From NCBI GenBank assembly GCA_034336665.1, contig CM067566.1, positions 26,938,330-27,002,329 on the forward strand: a DNA stretch of 64,000 nt, written 5' to 3'. Positions 1 to 12,168 of this stretch are shown one piece after another. The stretch comes from Luscinia megarhynchos. Its lineage: Eukaryota; Chordata; Aves; Passeriformes; Turdidae. Made by a program: the position numbers and the translations under genes. The number at the start of each line of letters is the position of its first letter. Within the stretch, counting starts at the first letter, position 1. The notes under the pieces are model-generated. The model was not told where the DNA came from. It searched no databases and saw only the letters and a list, made by a program, of their open reading frames with translations.

Positions 1-211
1 CTCACAAGTCCCTAACTGGCAATTTGAAGTGGGTGGCCGCCAGGAACTAGTTAATAATCATTAATTAGCATGAGAGGTGTCTCTTTAAAATGTCATTCTA
101 CACAGGATGGTATGACAGGAGAAATACAAGGCTTTGCATTTTTGTGTACTAATTCAAGCCTAATTGACAAGTGTTCAGGATTTGTCTTTTTTTTCTCCCC
201 GTTTCTTACAG
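1..211 (+). other. TMEM165: TMEM165 intron 1, 3' end
   Basis: This is non-coding sequence that ends with a pyrimidine tract (about 184-207) and the acceptor AG at 210-211. Nothing else is recognisable. Confidence 0.85.
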
Positions 212-437
212 AAAGGCTCCTCCCTAGTTGCTCCAGTCCACATTGTCAGTGAAGAGTCAGCTGACAAGACTAACCTGGGCTTTATTCATGCCTTTGTGGC
301 TGCTATATCGGTCATCATCGTGTCGGAGCTGGGGGACAAGACCTTCTTCATCGCGGCCATCATGGCCATGCGCTACAACCGCCTGACGGTGCTGGCTGGG
401 GCCATGCTCGCCCTGGGGCTGATGACCTGCTTGTCAG
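212..437 (+). CDS. TMEM165: TMEM165 exon 2
   Basis: The acceptor is cttacag before 212 and the donor gttagc follows 437. The exon starts in frame with AAA GGC and ends one base into a Val codon. It encodes a short lumenal stretch, the first hydrophobic helix (GFIHAFVAAISVIIV), the first signature motif ELGDKT, and two further helices (FFIAAIMAM and LTVLAGAMLALGLM). The second half is clearly GC-richer than its introns. The ATG at 164 lies in the intron and is not the start. Confidence 0.95.
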
Positions 438-3400
438 GTTAGCACTCTGCTTTCTTCTGTTTTCTTTTACCTCTTAAGTAGCGATGGGTGTGTGTTTATC
501 AAAAACCTTATGGGAATGCAGGTAGTACATCTATGCAGTTTGCTGTTTCGAGGAGAGTGTGAAGCTTTTCCTGCAAAGCATGGAATCTCAAATCAAGTAT
601 TTAGGCTGTTTGTGCTCCCTAGACTTCGACTGGAGTTTAAGGAAGGGGAATGAGATGAAGAGCCTAAGCACTCCCTTTGATTTTTGGACTAATTTTTTTT
701 TTTTTTTTTTGCTCCTATTAAATTAGCGTGCCTAAAGGGAATGTGGGAGTGGCTTCTGTTTTTCCTCCTAAGGCAAAAGATTCTTTATATGATGACGCAT
801 TTTCCTCATCTTACGTGTATTCCTGCACACATAAGCTGTTTGGATTTGTGCTGGGAGCTAAGTGGAAGATGGAGGGGAGGGAGCAGGAAGTAAGGTGTCA
901 GGTGGCACCTGAGGAACCTGTGGCCGTGGGCACTTAGGTAGCTGTGATTGTGAAATGGAGCAGCCTTCAGGTACATCAGATGCAGCACGGAGTTTGTCTG
1001 TGTGCTCATTTCTAACCATGCCCCTCTCAGAAATACTCGAAATAGTGGTGCTTGGTTCATACACGCTGGAGAGAGCCAGTTCACTGGCACAGGCTGCTTG
1101 GCAAGTGTTTCTGTGAATGGTTTTTGGGTGTGTAGCTGTTGCTGTGTACACTGCTGCAATTATTGCAGTTTAAGTTAGAGCAGTTTCCACTTGCATTGTG
1201 TGTAATTTCTCCTGCCCATCATGACTCTCTTTTTCTATACAAATTCTTTCTTCAATTTTTTTAATGCTTTCTCATAAAAGCTTTCTTTTCTGCTTTTATC
1301 CCCCAGTTTAGAGGCTCCCAGTTATTCCTTCCCTTTTCAGAAAGGAACTTGTTTTGTTGTTGGGTTCTTCCTCCTCCACACCCTTTCCTTGTCCTATCTC
1401 TTGCCCTTGTTTTATACAAGCTGACTTTGGAATTTCCTGGGGGGTTTTCCCACCTTGATTTCATGAAGACATGCTCACTTAAACTCATTAGTTCTAAGTA
1501 ATGTACTTGGGATATTTTTTCAAGCTGTCTTACTTGACAAAATAAGCTGTCTTATTTCACTGTACCTATGCTTATATATGTAAGAAATGCTAAGAAAAAG
1601 ATAGCTTTTTTTGTCTAGCTTTCTTGCATTGTTTTACTGCAGTATTTTCAGTCTTTTTAAAGATCCTTTGTTTAACTCCTGGTTTATTTAGCTTTGCAAG
1701 TAGTACTGCTATTTGTGTATGTATGTGCTGTGTTTATGAGTAATAAGGCTGATTAATTCTGGTCTCATTCTTACTTCTGGTAGTGGCAGTGCAGAATTAT
1801 TTCTAGATCATGTAGTAACTTTTTAGTGCATTTTTCAACTATAAAGGTGTTTACAAAAAAGCACACATGGTAATATGCTTCCTTTTAGCTAATTGATTGT
1901 GGAATAGAGTAGCAGAAACACTTGTATGGTCCGAGCAACCTTACACATAATGTGTGGACTTTTTATTTCTTCCCATTTATATAGGCCTTTTTCTGTCAAG
2001 AGATGCTAAGTGGTCTTACTTTATGAAAACTAAGTACTTTGTCCTGGATACACACTTCTTATTTAAGAACTAGTTTTGGCTTAGTTTGATCACCGTCAAT
2101 ACCTCTAAAAGATGCACTGTGAAGGTTGCTTTTCAGTCTGTAAGTGGAATCTGTCTTTGAAATAAAGGAAGATCAAAGTTGGTCACATTGTGTGTATGTG
2201 GGGAATATGGGGGACAAGGGAATAGTAATGTGCACTTGGCAAAAGGAAGACATGCATGGATTCACCCAGCTGGATGATTTGTAGATCTGCCTGGTAGATT
2301 TACCTAATTGAAAATCTTATTCTGACTTTATCTGATAAATGGAATTATTGGAAAGAGATGCTATCCACCATGTAAATGGAATTAACTGGGTACACTATGA
2401 CTAATCTAACACAATTACAGATGGTAGTTTCATGGTGTGCGTGGAGAAAGGCAGGACTTGCCTTTAGATAGACCTTGATGGGAAAGATAATATTGTTTGG
2501 ACTGGCTCTTAGGAGCAGCACACCTCGACATTGGCTGGAGTGCATTGTCTGGTCATAGTGGACTTCAGTCTCTGGTGTGACCAGTAATGCTTGGAGTTTC
2601 TAGGGTGTTATCTTCCAAAACTTGGAAAATTGTACAAAACTAACAAAAGATGCAATATTTATTTATCAGTAGATATTTGGATTGCAGACTTTGCTAGCAA
2701 GCGTTTCTTAGAAGTGGGAAAAACAATTATGATGCTCATGCTTATTTTTTTAAATGGCACATTTGTTTTCTTTCCAGTTTTGTTTGGCTATGCCACCACG
2801 GTTATTCCTCGTGTGTACACATACTATGTGTCAACAGCACTGTTTGCAATCTTTGGCATCCGAATGCTTCGGGAAGGCTTGAAAATGAGTCCAGATGAGG
2901 GGCAGGAAGAGCTGGAGGAAGTTCAAGCAGAAATTAAAAAAAAAGATGAGGAAGTAAGTCATAAAGTTGGTGTTAGTTACAGTTGGTGGGAGAGTTACAG
3001 CTGTGAAGCTGCAGAGCAGCACTGTCATTCATGTTTGGGGTGATCAGCAGTGTGTGTGACTGAGAAACTGACACGGAAAATATGGAGGTGGCCCCTGGAG
3101 GCTCTTCCAGCAGGTGGTTCCAGTCCTGTGGCAAGCCTGGCTTCTTAGGAGAGAACAGACCTTCTGCTTAGTGTGGGTGTTTTTGACATGTTTTTAATGC
3201 ATTACTTGCAGAGAGGACACCAACAGTTTATTCTTGGCTCTACTTTTATTTCTTTTTATGGTCAGACACTTTATTTGTAAGCAGTACAAGATGGATGATA
3301 ATCAGAGATTAGAGCTGATTACAGCTATGTATGTGTGTGTACTTCCACACACAGACATGTGTGCATATACTTAGCTATATTTTTGTAAGGGTGACTGTAT

Positions 3401-6400
3401 AAATATGCTGATAATGTAGCAGGCAGTGGCTAATGACATTCTAGAAACTGAATGTCCAGCTTTATTGTTAGATGTTTCATTTGGGTTGTTTAGATGACAT
3501 TTTTAATTTTATGGTTATTTCTTGTGGTTTTCTTCCCTTGTCCTCCACAGCTTCAGAGAACTAAACTGTTAAATGGGCCAGGAGATGTGGAATCTGGGCC
3601 AGGCACCACTATACCTCAGAAGAAGTGGCTACACTTTATTTCACCAATCTTTGTTCAAGCTTTTACGTTAACATTTTTAGCAGAATGGGGCGATCGTTCC
3701 CAATTAACAACCATAGTCTTGGCTGCCAGAGAGGTGAGTGTTGCAGAATCCCTGCTCTTCTTTTGCCCTCTTTGGGTGGCCCGTAGAGAGATAGGAGACA
3801 AAATACTCTTGCAGGAGGTATCAGATTCACACCTGCTGCTTTGATGTGCCTTAAGTAGTTTGTGTCAAGACCTGACAGTAAATGCACTGAAGCTCTGTGT
3901 AGTATTAAAACTACAGTTACATGATTGGAAGTGCACTGGCATTTCTGGAAGTAGCTGCTTTATGTCATGCAGCTGAAATCAATTGGGTTTTGTTACAGTG
4001 TTGAGAGATGTTACAGAAGAGATGTTTCTTTCCTCTTTGTGGTAGTTCAGTTTTAACTGGGTAACTTTAAAAGATACTTCCATTCCATCAAGCTTTAAAC
4101 TGTTAGAAAGATACCTCCTCAGATACATCTTGTTAAAATATGAATTAATATGGAAGGGTGTATAGAAGAACAATAAACTCTAAACTGCTGGGCACTAAGT
4201 AATGCTGTAAATTATATGCATTGTGGTGATTAGAGTATATATAACTGTATTATACTTAAAGGAAAATGAAGGCTTGTAGTCAAGCTTTTAATAAACATAA
4301 GTAGCTTGCCTGTGCTCTTTCATGCACTGAGATAATTTACATTTTTTTCCCTAGGACTCATACTTCTTTCAGGTGCACTTTCAGACGTTCCCTAGGGATA
4401 AATCAGGGCTGTTTAATGAAGGAGGCTGCAACCTGCAGGAACCTCTTGTCTCTGTTACAGTGTAGGGAAGATGTTTAGAGCTAACAGCAGGAGAGGATGA
4501 TCTCATTGTTCTTGGAAAAAAAGGAAGCACTACAGCCTCTGCCCAGTTTGCTAGGCAAGTTGCTTAAGCCCATCTTTTTACGGGGGATTGTTGACTTCTG
4601 GTTTACATTTCCTAAATGTCCCCTTAGGAAGTGTCTGTCAGACTCTTTAGTCTGGTTTGTGAAGTGCTGAGCATTGTAGTTAAAACCTGTGGGCTGTACC
4701 TGTAAAATATGAAATGTTCATAAGAGTGCTACCAAACAAAAAATGAATTGAAGGTATGTATCTTGATAGTGGTTTTCAAAATCAGTGAATAATTATGGTG
4801 AAATGGGGGGATGAGATCCACCTTCTGGCAGTGAGGGCTGTACAGGTAATTGCTGGCTATAGGGATATCCAGGGACTCTGGGTCCTTATCCTGGGACCTG
4901 TTTGTTCTGCTGGCCCAGCCCTGCTTCTTGCACTTCTTGGTGCTTTCCAACCTGCCGACTGCTTAGTGCTCACCACCTTTTCTCACTGGCTTGTGGTTTT
5001 GGTTCTTTTGGACCAGTGAGTGTTGTCTTCAAACCACAAAATTTCTTAGACAGTTTTCCTGTTTGTCTTTTTTAGATTTCATGCATTCCTCAAGTGATGG
5101 AAGCAGCTTTTTTTTTTCCCTCTTGGAACTGGGAGTGTCACATAGAGATGAGCAGGAAGATATGCTGTCCTTAACTGTGTAATTTCTAGGATCTGAGAAA
5201 CCCCTTTTATGTAGTGCAGTTGTTCACACACTGAGGAGCTGCTTGTTATGCAGTGATGTGAAAAGCTGTTGTTGACAGTAAATTATAAAATAATTTATTA
5301 TCCTCTGGACTTCAGATCTTTCATGCTTCCATCTTTGAATGATAGAGCAGGGCAGAGTGTAGAGCACAAGTGGGTGAAGCAGGGCAAAGAACTTGGAGTG
5401 TTGTAGCTGCTGAAAGCTTTCAATTGCTGTTCAAGGCTTATCTCTCTCTTTCTTTATAGATAGGTTAGTGTCCTTCCAGCTGATGCATATTGTGTTTCTC
5501 AACAGCTGCCACCTTCCCTCTAGAGGTTGCTTATTGGTTTAACTACAGTGGGAGCAATTTCTGGGTCTATAATTAACTACTTAAAGATGCTGCTTGGCTG
5601 AAGCATGCTATATGCTCCTATCTTAGGCTGGATTTAAGTCTGTCTCTCCAGATGATGTTCACTATTGCTAGTCCTTAAGACAGTGCTGAACAGCAGAGCA
5701 GAGGAATCACCAGACAGTATCCTCTGTGCTTGGCAGTCTGCAAACAGGGAATTAAAACACTGCTCTGAGGTTGTTGTTGGACTAGAAGGTTTTCAACAGT
5801 GCTGATTTACCCCATTGTGCTTTTTTTTCCCCTTAGGACCCCTATGGTGTGGCAGTAGGTGGAACAGTGGGACATTGCCTATGCACTGGTTTAGCAGTTA
5901 TTGGAGGGAGAATGATAGCACAAAAAATTTCTGTTAGGACTGGTAAGTGAAAACTCACTCTAACCAAAAAAACATAATGCTGGTGTAAAGAGCTGCATGC
6001 TCTTTGAGGAACAGTGTTCCTCAAAACTTTTGGAAAACCCATAAAAACTGGTGGTTTGTTTTGGATTATTTCGGGATGGTTTTTTGAGTCTGTCTTACGT
6101 CCCACCTCGTTTTGCTTTACTATTAGCTACTCCTTTTAGGAGACCAGAGGAAGGAAATACACTATTTTAAATGGTCAGTGTTTATTGCTTGACAGTGGAT
6201 AATAGAAATTCTGTTGCAATTCTGAATCTAGTCAGGTGAGCAAGTGAACTACATCCTAATGACTTACACCAGCCATTTAAAAGCCATAAAAGCTACTCTG
6301 TGTGGCATAAATGGTTTTTTATCATACCTGCTAACTGCAACAGGCAGGACCAATGAGGTTACATTAGGTTGTTTGTTTTAACTTAGGATGCAGCTTGCTT

Positions 6401-7233
6401 CCACTGTCAGTCCTATGATGTGGTGAGATTTCTTCTTCCAAGAATAATCCTGTGAAACTGTTTCCTATATATGTTCATTCAGAATATTTGTTCTTTAGTT
6501 GCAGAGGTGGTAAAAAAACAACTTTTACTGCCAAAAGTGAAACATGCACTCTGTTGTGTTTGTTTGCTGAGGAAATTGCTAATCTAACAATGGTTTCATA
6601 TGCTGCAAGCACAGTGTGGATCTTGAGCCACAGGAGTAGCCTTATATTAAACCAGAGATCCTTCTAGCACATTAGGTTGTTGAAAGAGTTGTGGAACATA
6701 CCCACAGTGATGCTTTCCCAGAATCCTGTCCCAGCCTCTAGTAGACTGTGGCCATTGCAAGCAGTTAATGTTTTTGATACTTTTTCTTCCAATACACTTG
6801 CCTAAAATGTGCAAAAAACACTAATTGTATGTCAGTCCCAATTGATGGCTTGCTCTGGGCATGAGAATATTCTATCCTATTTTCTGCTGTACAGCCAAAT
6901 ACTCAACAGCAGGTGTTAGCCTAGTTTTATACTGGCTCAAATAGTGAGTAAAACAAAGCTTCTTGGAGATGTAGTTAGACAGTGGGTTGGCATATGGACG
7001 TCCCAGTACTGAGCTAGAAGCAACATCCACTACTTGTGGCATGAATTTTTAAGTAAGGCTATTTGGGAATCAGATATTTTAAAAAAAATTAAGTCTCTAA
7101 TGTGTCATGGAAGATAATTACTTTTTGCATCTAATTTTTTCTTGTTTTGTTTTCAGTGACAATCATAGGAGGAATTGTCTTCTTAGCATTTGCATTTTCT
7201 GCACTATTTATAAGTCCAGACTCTGGTTTTTAA
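212..7233 (+). CDS. TMEM165: TMEM165, Golgi Mn2+/Ca2+ transport protein (exons 2-6, 5'-partial)
   Basis: Five spliced exons (212-437, 2778-2953, 3551-3733, 5837-5942, 7157-7233) give 255 residues plus stop, which matches human TMEM165 (324 aa) from about residue 70 to the end. The first exon, with the signal/N-terminal region, is outside the window. The family (UPF0016) is a Golgi multi-pass membrane protein needed for Mn2+ supply to glycosyltransferases; human loss causes a congenital glycosylation disorder. Both family signature motifs are present: ELGDKT (326-343) and EWGDRS (3683-3700), which carry the acidic residues thought to bind the cation. Hydrophobic segments surround each motif, with a charged loop encoded by exons 3-4. 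All introns are GT-AG and phases agree (exon 2 ends phase 1, exons 3 and 4 phase 0, exon 5 phase 1). It is convergent with CLOCK. Identification is by recalled similarity, not a search. Confidence 0.96.
438..2777 (+). other. TMEM165: TMEM165 intron 2
   Basis: An AT-rich intron from donor gttagc to acceptor tttccag. It holds an 18-base T run at 693-710. No other feature is recognised; the open frames in it do not resemble known proteins. Confidence 0.85.
2778..2953 (+). CDS. TMEM165: TMEM165 exon 3
   Basis: The acceptor tttccag ends at 2777 and the donor gtaagt starts at 2954. The exon completes the split Val codon, then reads LFGYATTVIPRVYTYYVSTA, a hydrophobic segment, FGIRMLREGLKMSPDEGQEE and an acidic/basic tail ending KKKDEE. 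This tail begins the cytosolic loop between the two membrane halves. The exon is 176 nt and ends in phase 0. Confidence 0.96.
2954..3550 (+). other. TMEM165: TMEM165 intron 3
   Basis: A short GT-AG intron with a pyrimidine-rich end before 3550. A small GT/CA-alternating patch lies near 3330-3360. Nothing else is seen. Confidence 0.85.
3551..3733 (+). CDS. TMEM165: TMEM165 exon 4
   Basis: The acceptor tcctccacag ends at 3550 and the donor gtgagt starts at 3734. The exon is 61 codons and opens with LQRTKLLNGPGDVE, the end of the central loop. A membrane segment (HFISPIFVQAFTLTFLA) and the second signature motif EWGDRS at 3683-3700 follow. The residues after GDVE (SGPGTTIP) differ from the human sequence as I recall it, as expected for a variable loop. 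Confidence 0.96.
3734..5836 (+). other. TMEM165: TMEM165 intron 4
   Basis: A 2.1-kb GT-AG intron ending in a T/C-rich acceptor tract at 5820-5834. No repeat or RNA gene is recognised by eye. Confidence 0.85.
5837..5942 (+). CDS. TMEM165: TMEM165 exon 5
   Basis: The acceptor ccccttag ends at 5836 and the donor gtaagt starts at 5943. The exon encodes DPYGVAVGGTVGHCLCTGLA, then VIGGRMIAQKISVRT, and ends one base into the next codon (phase 1). The glycine-rich helix is a conserved part of the second membrane half. Confidence 0.96.
5943..7156 (+). other. TMEM165: TMEM165 intron 5
   Basis: A 1.2-kb GT-AG intron. Nothing is recognisable beyond its splice signals. Confidence 0.85.
7157..7233 (+). 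CDS. TMEM165: TMEM165 exon 6 (C-terminus and stop)
   Basis: The acceptor tttcag ends at 7156. The exon completes a Val codon and encodes the last helix (TIIGGIVFLAFAFSALF) and the tail ISPDSGF, then TAA at 7231-7233. The ending is the same as human TMEM165 as I recall it. Confidence 0.96.
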
Positions 7234-8001
7234 AATTTTTCATTGCTCTAAAAGAACAAGGATTGGAAGCATCAAGCAGTTATCCTTGTGCTTTTTGTAT
7301 ATAATGTACAGAATTAGTAGTTAAACAAGTGCTGAAGATGAGACACTGAACTTTTTATAGCGGATGATTCATGGGACTGATGCATTTATGGACAGCTTCT
7401 GCAGTGGAGATCTGCTTATTGTCTGGCTTGTTTGTGCTGTGGTGCCTGCTGCCATGGTGGGATTTGAGTGGTTTTCTCACTTGCTGGACCTGGCTCAGCT
7501 GAGTTCAAGGATCTACTCTCCGAAGTATTGAGAATTCCCCTCTTCTTCCTCTGATACACACAACCACATTTCCTGTTTTTTCAAGAGCTGATTCTTCAGG
7601 CCTCTTGAAGCAGACTGTGTTAAGGGGAGAAAACTGCTGGCTCCCACCTCCAAAGATGGTGGTTCCATGGTGCACCTGAGGCTGGATAATCTAAGCAACA
7701 AGAAACCTGGGAGCAGTCCCTATGCCACCCAGTGGCTGAGCCAACCAAGAGAATGTTATCAACTTAATTTAGAGGGAAAACTTCTTAATCAGGGATTTTT
7801 ATCAGGAAACTGATGTGGGGTGATTAACAACCTGCTGTGTTCAATATGCAATCTGGCTGGAGCTAGTATTATCTGACTCTTTTTTTTTCTTTTTTTTTTT
7901 TTTTAATATTAAGGTCTACAGAAAGTAATGAAGTGGTCCAACTTAACCATGTTCTATTCCCAGGACTGAGCAGTAATGAAATTCTTAGGTTTAGATGTAT
8001 T

Positions 8002-8043
8002 CCTGATTTTTCTTTTTAGGAATAGAAATGTAATCTGGAAGAG
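8002..8043 (+). repeat. 42-nt near-identical duplication, copy 1
   Basis: This stretch recurs at 8939-8980 with 2 mismatches (taatctgg here, taattggg there). The shared core is cctgatttttctttttagga. It lies immediately upstream of the candidate TMEM165 poly(A) signal. Confidence 0.8.
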
Positions 8044-8047
8044 TATT

Positions 8048-8053
8048 AATAAA
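8048..8053 (+). terminator. Candidate TMEM165 polyadenylation signal
   Basis: A canonical AATAAA about 815 nt after the stop codon, with a T/G-rich stretch at about 8070-8095. It is a candidate only, because the hexamer is common in AT-rich DNA. Confidence 0.4.
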
Positions 8054-8648
8054 ATATAGTGTCTCCATTTGTGTTATTTTCAGTTTGTTTTGATGGCTGC
8101 CGTAATTCTTGCCACAAAGGTTTACTGAGTGATTATGTGCTTTAGGTGAGGAAAATTTACTAGATTTATTTTGGTTACTGATAAATGCCAGTGTTATAAA
8201 GCCTTCAAAAATGTTGAGCACTGAAGGTACATGGGTTGCAGAAATACATGCTTATCTCTGCTCTCCAATGGTGATTTGCATTCTGAATCTGTATAACCCA
8301 CTAAGATCTACCTTGTAGCAGTCTTGGAAGATAGAAGACATGGTTTCTAATGTTATGAATCTGTCTTTCTTTGAAGCTGAAGTACTATGGAGCATTGCAG
8401 ATTTGACCCCATTCCATTGGTAGATCAGAAACAGAGCAGCCCCTAATCCTTCTCTTAGGTTTCACTTTCCAGAAAACCCTTAATGCCACATTTCCCAAAC
8501 TCTTAAGACCACAGCAGTGCAATGCCAGGGATGCAGAGTGGTGTGAACACAGGTTGCCATTTCAGGCTCCAGGTCTACATGTTCATGCCTTGGCCCAAAG
8601 GCACTGTATGGTTTGGGGTTTTTTTGGGTTGTTATAAGGGGTTTTGTT

Positions 8649-8672
8649 TGGGTTTGTTTGTTTGTTTGTTTT
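8649..8672. repeat. (GTTT)n short tandem repeat
   Basis: Repeated gttt units within a longer T/G-rich stretch (about 8617-8685). Confidence 0.7.
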
Positions 8673-8938
8673 TGTGTTCTTTTGAAGCAAACTTTGTAGC
8701 CAAAACCTGTAGCCTCTTCTTTCCCACAGTCTGAGGACCCACACTGTCCATGATGAGTTTCAGCTCCTGTAGGGAGTGCATTTGTAGCAGAGGTTGTGTT
8801 AAAACAGGGCAGGGACAGGGATCTGCAGGGAGGAGCCTAAACTTCTAACTGTTCATGGGACAACTGCTCCTGTTAATCAGAAGTGGTGCTGCTGGACATT
8901 CATACAGATCCATCCCAGGCAGGGTAACTGTGGTGCCA

Positions 8939-8980
8939 CCTGATTTTTCTTTTTAGGAATAGAAATGTAATTGGGAAGAG
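8939..8980 (+). repeat. 42-nt near-identical duplication, copy 2
   Basis: Direct-orientation match to 8002-8043 (40 of 42 bases). The flanking sequence is not similar, so the shared block is short and sharply bounded. Confidence 0.8.
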
Positions 8981-11937
8981 ACACAAATTTTATTTTTTTT
9001 TCTCAAAATCCAAAAAGCCAACCCAGTTTGCCATGCTCTAATTGTAGAAGCTCCCCAAAGCTTGTGTTAGCTGCTTATGCTATTTTTGATACGAAAAGTT
9101 AGGCTAAGATTAACACAAGGAAGCTCTTCAAGAGGTTGTTTGTAGAGGTGTTAAGATGCAGAACAACTCTCTGCAACTTCCACATCTATATTTTACTATT
9201 ACAAATTTAGAGATGCCAAGTGCTGCTTTTGCCCAGTCATAGCAATGCATTTGGCTGCTGCTAAAGACCAGCTAGGCAGGTTGGTTTGAATAGTGCTGTT
9301 GAAGCAGCTTTTTGATTTTTTTTTCTTTAAGCACAGATATTGACTTGTTGGAAGTCTAGCATGAAATTACATAGCTCATGAAATTTTAGTAAAAGCTTTG
9401 AAAGGTGCTTTAATAGTTGCTACTAGTTAGTGATTGATTGTTGTTGAGTGCCTGTTGGAGTTTTTCATAGTTGGGATTTTAGCAGTCATTGTATATTCAC
9501 TGATCCTCTTGGATCATATTCACTGAGAATACCTGGATCGTTGAGACACAGGCAATATACAGTGTATGAACATTTATATATAAGGTAACCAGCTGAAGCC
9601 TTGATTGCCACAATCCCGTGCACTTCCTTGTTCTTTTGTAGCTGGAGGATGAAATGCAGTGAGAGCTCAAGTGTTGAAGGGAAGGCCATGCAAACCATTG
9701 TGTCTGCAACATGGGAAATGGGCAACTGTCACCACAGGTGACATCCATCCTGCAGCTCTCCCTGCTGGGGTGAGGTGCAGCTGATTTCAGCTGCTGCCAA
9801 AAGCACCTCGGAAAGCAGCATCTAAAGCAGGAATTTACAGCTCTGACTGCACAAAGCAGAGGTTTGCAAGTACACATTGCCAGCAATTCCTCACTTCCAG
9901 GCAATAGAAGTAAAATGGAGAGGATAGTCAGTTCTACTGGGATGGAAAATTCTCACCTCAACTTGTGATTGTTATTTTCAAAGGTGCCTATTCCCAATCC
10001 TTGGGTACAGCCTCTCATTACTCTGTATATGGCAAAGCACAATAAGCCAAGGCTGAGGCAAACTAACCTTCCATCCTGCCAGGACAAAGTTTTTCAAAGG
10101 AAACCTGTTGAAATACAGGACCAGGTCACCAGCAAGCCTGATCTTCCTAGGGCAGTGCCAGCAGGTGTGTGTGTGCTGGGCTGGTGCCTGGGCTTCCTGT
10201 TGTGACATCTATGAGTCAGACTTGGTGTCTGAACACCTGGAAGTGAGAGAGGGGCTGTGTTCCCTGAGCCCTGCCAGAGGCAGCCTGCTGCCATGCAGGC
10301 TGTCCCTCACCTCAGGCTGGCTCTGGAACGCTGCCACCAGATTCACATGAGCAGTTTTGTTTCTAGAAAGAGGTTGGTAGCTCTGTGTACTTCCATGTTT
10401 GTCCCAGATACTGTGTATTTAAAAAACAAAATCAGATCTTGAACCAGGAGGATCAGACTGTTCCATCCTAATATAATCTGAGTTATCCTCTCTTTCCAGA
10501 GCCATGGAAATAATGATGTAATGGCACTTGCTGTACTGACGTGGCATTTTTCCAGAGATGGCCTTGTATGGCCCCTGAAGTCAGCACTCTTGGCAAGTTA
10601 CTACAGCTGCAGGCTTCTGCTAATGGAGATGCAGGGTCCATTTCTGTAGCACTTCTCACTGACCTGGGCATGTACTACAGCTTTTCTTGGGCATTACTTC
10701 CATTACTTCCCAGGGGAGAATGTATTTGCCAGGGTCTGTCAGTGACAGAGACTGTGTGCCACAAAGAATGCTAGTAAGGCTCTTACTGTTGTATGTTACC
10801 CTCAAAACAGCTGAAATCTGGAATTTATATCACTAATGCCTGAGAGTCAGAAGTGCATCTAACCTTTGGATTACTAATCTTTACAAGTACTTAACAGCTT
10901 CATTCTCATATAAACATGGGTTTTGTTTTCAAGCTTGCATGGCAGCAAAATGCCATTTAACAGAATTGCTTCAGGTATGGCAGCAGTTGTAATTATCACT
11001 CTTCTTCATGATAAGTTTATGGAAAAATATACTGCTATTTCCAAAGTTCAATTCTAAGAAAACTGACAGTCTTGCTTGCTCCATGCTTTCAGTCTTATCA
11101 CTGATGGGTGGTGACAGTTCTTAATTACAGCTACAGCCCTTCTACAGCTGATTGTTTCACTCCTGGGCTGCAGGGGCCTCATGGCATGTAGAAGTAATGT
11201 ACAACTTGCACAAGTATTAAATTCTCAAAGGCAGGAGATCAGTGTTCTCCTCTGGGCATCCAGTGTGATATTACAGAAAAAAAAAGTACTTCAGACTGTA
11301 AAAATGGCTAAGCGTATTTATCATTTTCTTCAGGCATTCAGTTTCAATTACACAATTTTCTTCCCACCCACCTTTCCCTGAACATTGAATTCATTTGGAA
11401 TTATTAATGTTTACACTTTGATCAGTGAAAAGAGGGTCAGACCACCCTGACAGGTTACATATTATCACGCAGCTCTTCCAGGCAGGAGCTACATGCTCTC
11501 AACAAGTTGTGCTTGCAGCTAAATGCAAGTCTCTGCTTCCTTGCTCAGTGGCACAGCCAGTATTTCAGACCACCTCTACTCCTTCAAAAATACTATTCTT
11601 TGACATTTCACCAGCACAAGAAATACCCAGGGAGGGGAGTGGCACCCATTTCAAGAGAGGGGTGTTTTTCCCATGACAGAAAGTGAGGAAGGGCTCTGCC
11701 CATCCAAACCCGCTGCAGTGCTGCTCCATCCTTTGCCAAGAACAGGGACTGCAGACACGAAGGTACGAAAGCAGTTTTAAATTGTGCACACTCAATCAAG
11801 TGCTGTGTGAGTAAATTCCAAGGCAGTAATGTAAATACACAAATCAGAGGTCTCTAGCCTTTAGAGTGGGGCATCAGTTTATAAAGAGATACAGAGAGAA
11901 GACAAGGAAAAAATACAGTATGCATTTTTACTGAAAT

Positions 11938-12107
11938 CTCACAAGTCATTTGTCTGGGTAGGGGAGAGAAGAGAAAAGTGACATCAAGCAACTTCTCACA
12001 AGTCAGTTCTGTGGGTGGGGGAGAGAGAGTGCCTTTGGTACAGTCGTGGGAAGGGTAAGAGCGCTTCACTGTGAAACTTGGATAAAACTGACATCAAGCA
12101 ACTCAGA
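11938..12107. repeat. Imperfect local duplication
   Basis: Two blocks begin with tctcacaagtca (11938 and 11993), continue with a similar G-rich stretch (gggtaggggagag and gggtgggggagag), and each end with gacatcaagcaact (about 11980 and 12090). The second copy carries about 45 extra bases. It lies near the expected end of the CLOCK 3' UTR. Confidence 0.6.
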
Positions 12108-12162
12108 AAAAAACTTCTAGAACCTTAGAAGCTACAGAAAACAAAATTTTGAACGAGTTACA

Positions 12163-12168
12163 TTTATT
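12163..12168 (-). terminator. Candidate CLOCK polyadenylation signal
   Basis: AATAAA on the - strand (tttatt on +), about 5.1 kb after the stop codon, with T-rich transcript sequence beyond it. Other - strand hexamers exist (for example 12606-12611 and 8988-8993), so this is one candidate among several. Confidence 0.3.

Larger units (their letters stand above)
7234..8070 (+). other. TMEM165: TMEM165 3' untranslated region (approximate end)
   Basis: Sequence directly after the TAA. It includes a T-rich run at about 7879-7904. The end is placed just after the AATAAA at 8048-8053, which is followed by T/G-rich sequence. The true end could lie further right. Confidence 0.5.
8071..12140. other. 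Region between the two convergent gene ends
   Basis: No coding exon is recognised on either strand. It contains the second copy of the 42-nt duplication, a (GTTT)n run and an imperfect duplication near 12 kb. Parts may belong to longer 3' UTR forms of TMEM165 (+) or CLOCK (-); sequence alone does not decide. Confidence 0.5.

Noticed and set aside
164..211. ATG at 164 as a start for TMEM165
   Set aside because: It lies in the pyrimidine tract of the intron 1 acceptor. The protein continues from an upstream exon outside the window.
2591..3043. 150-codon + frame containing TMEM165 exon 3
   Set aside because: Only 2778-2953 is coding. The rest of the frame runs into introns on both sides, and the acceptor and donor are clear.
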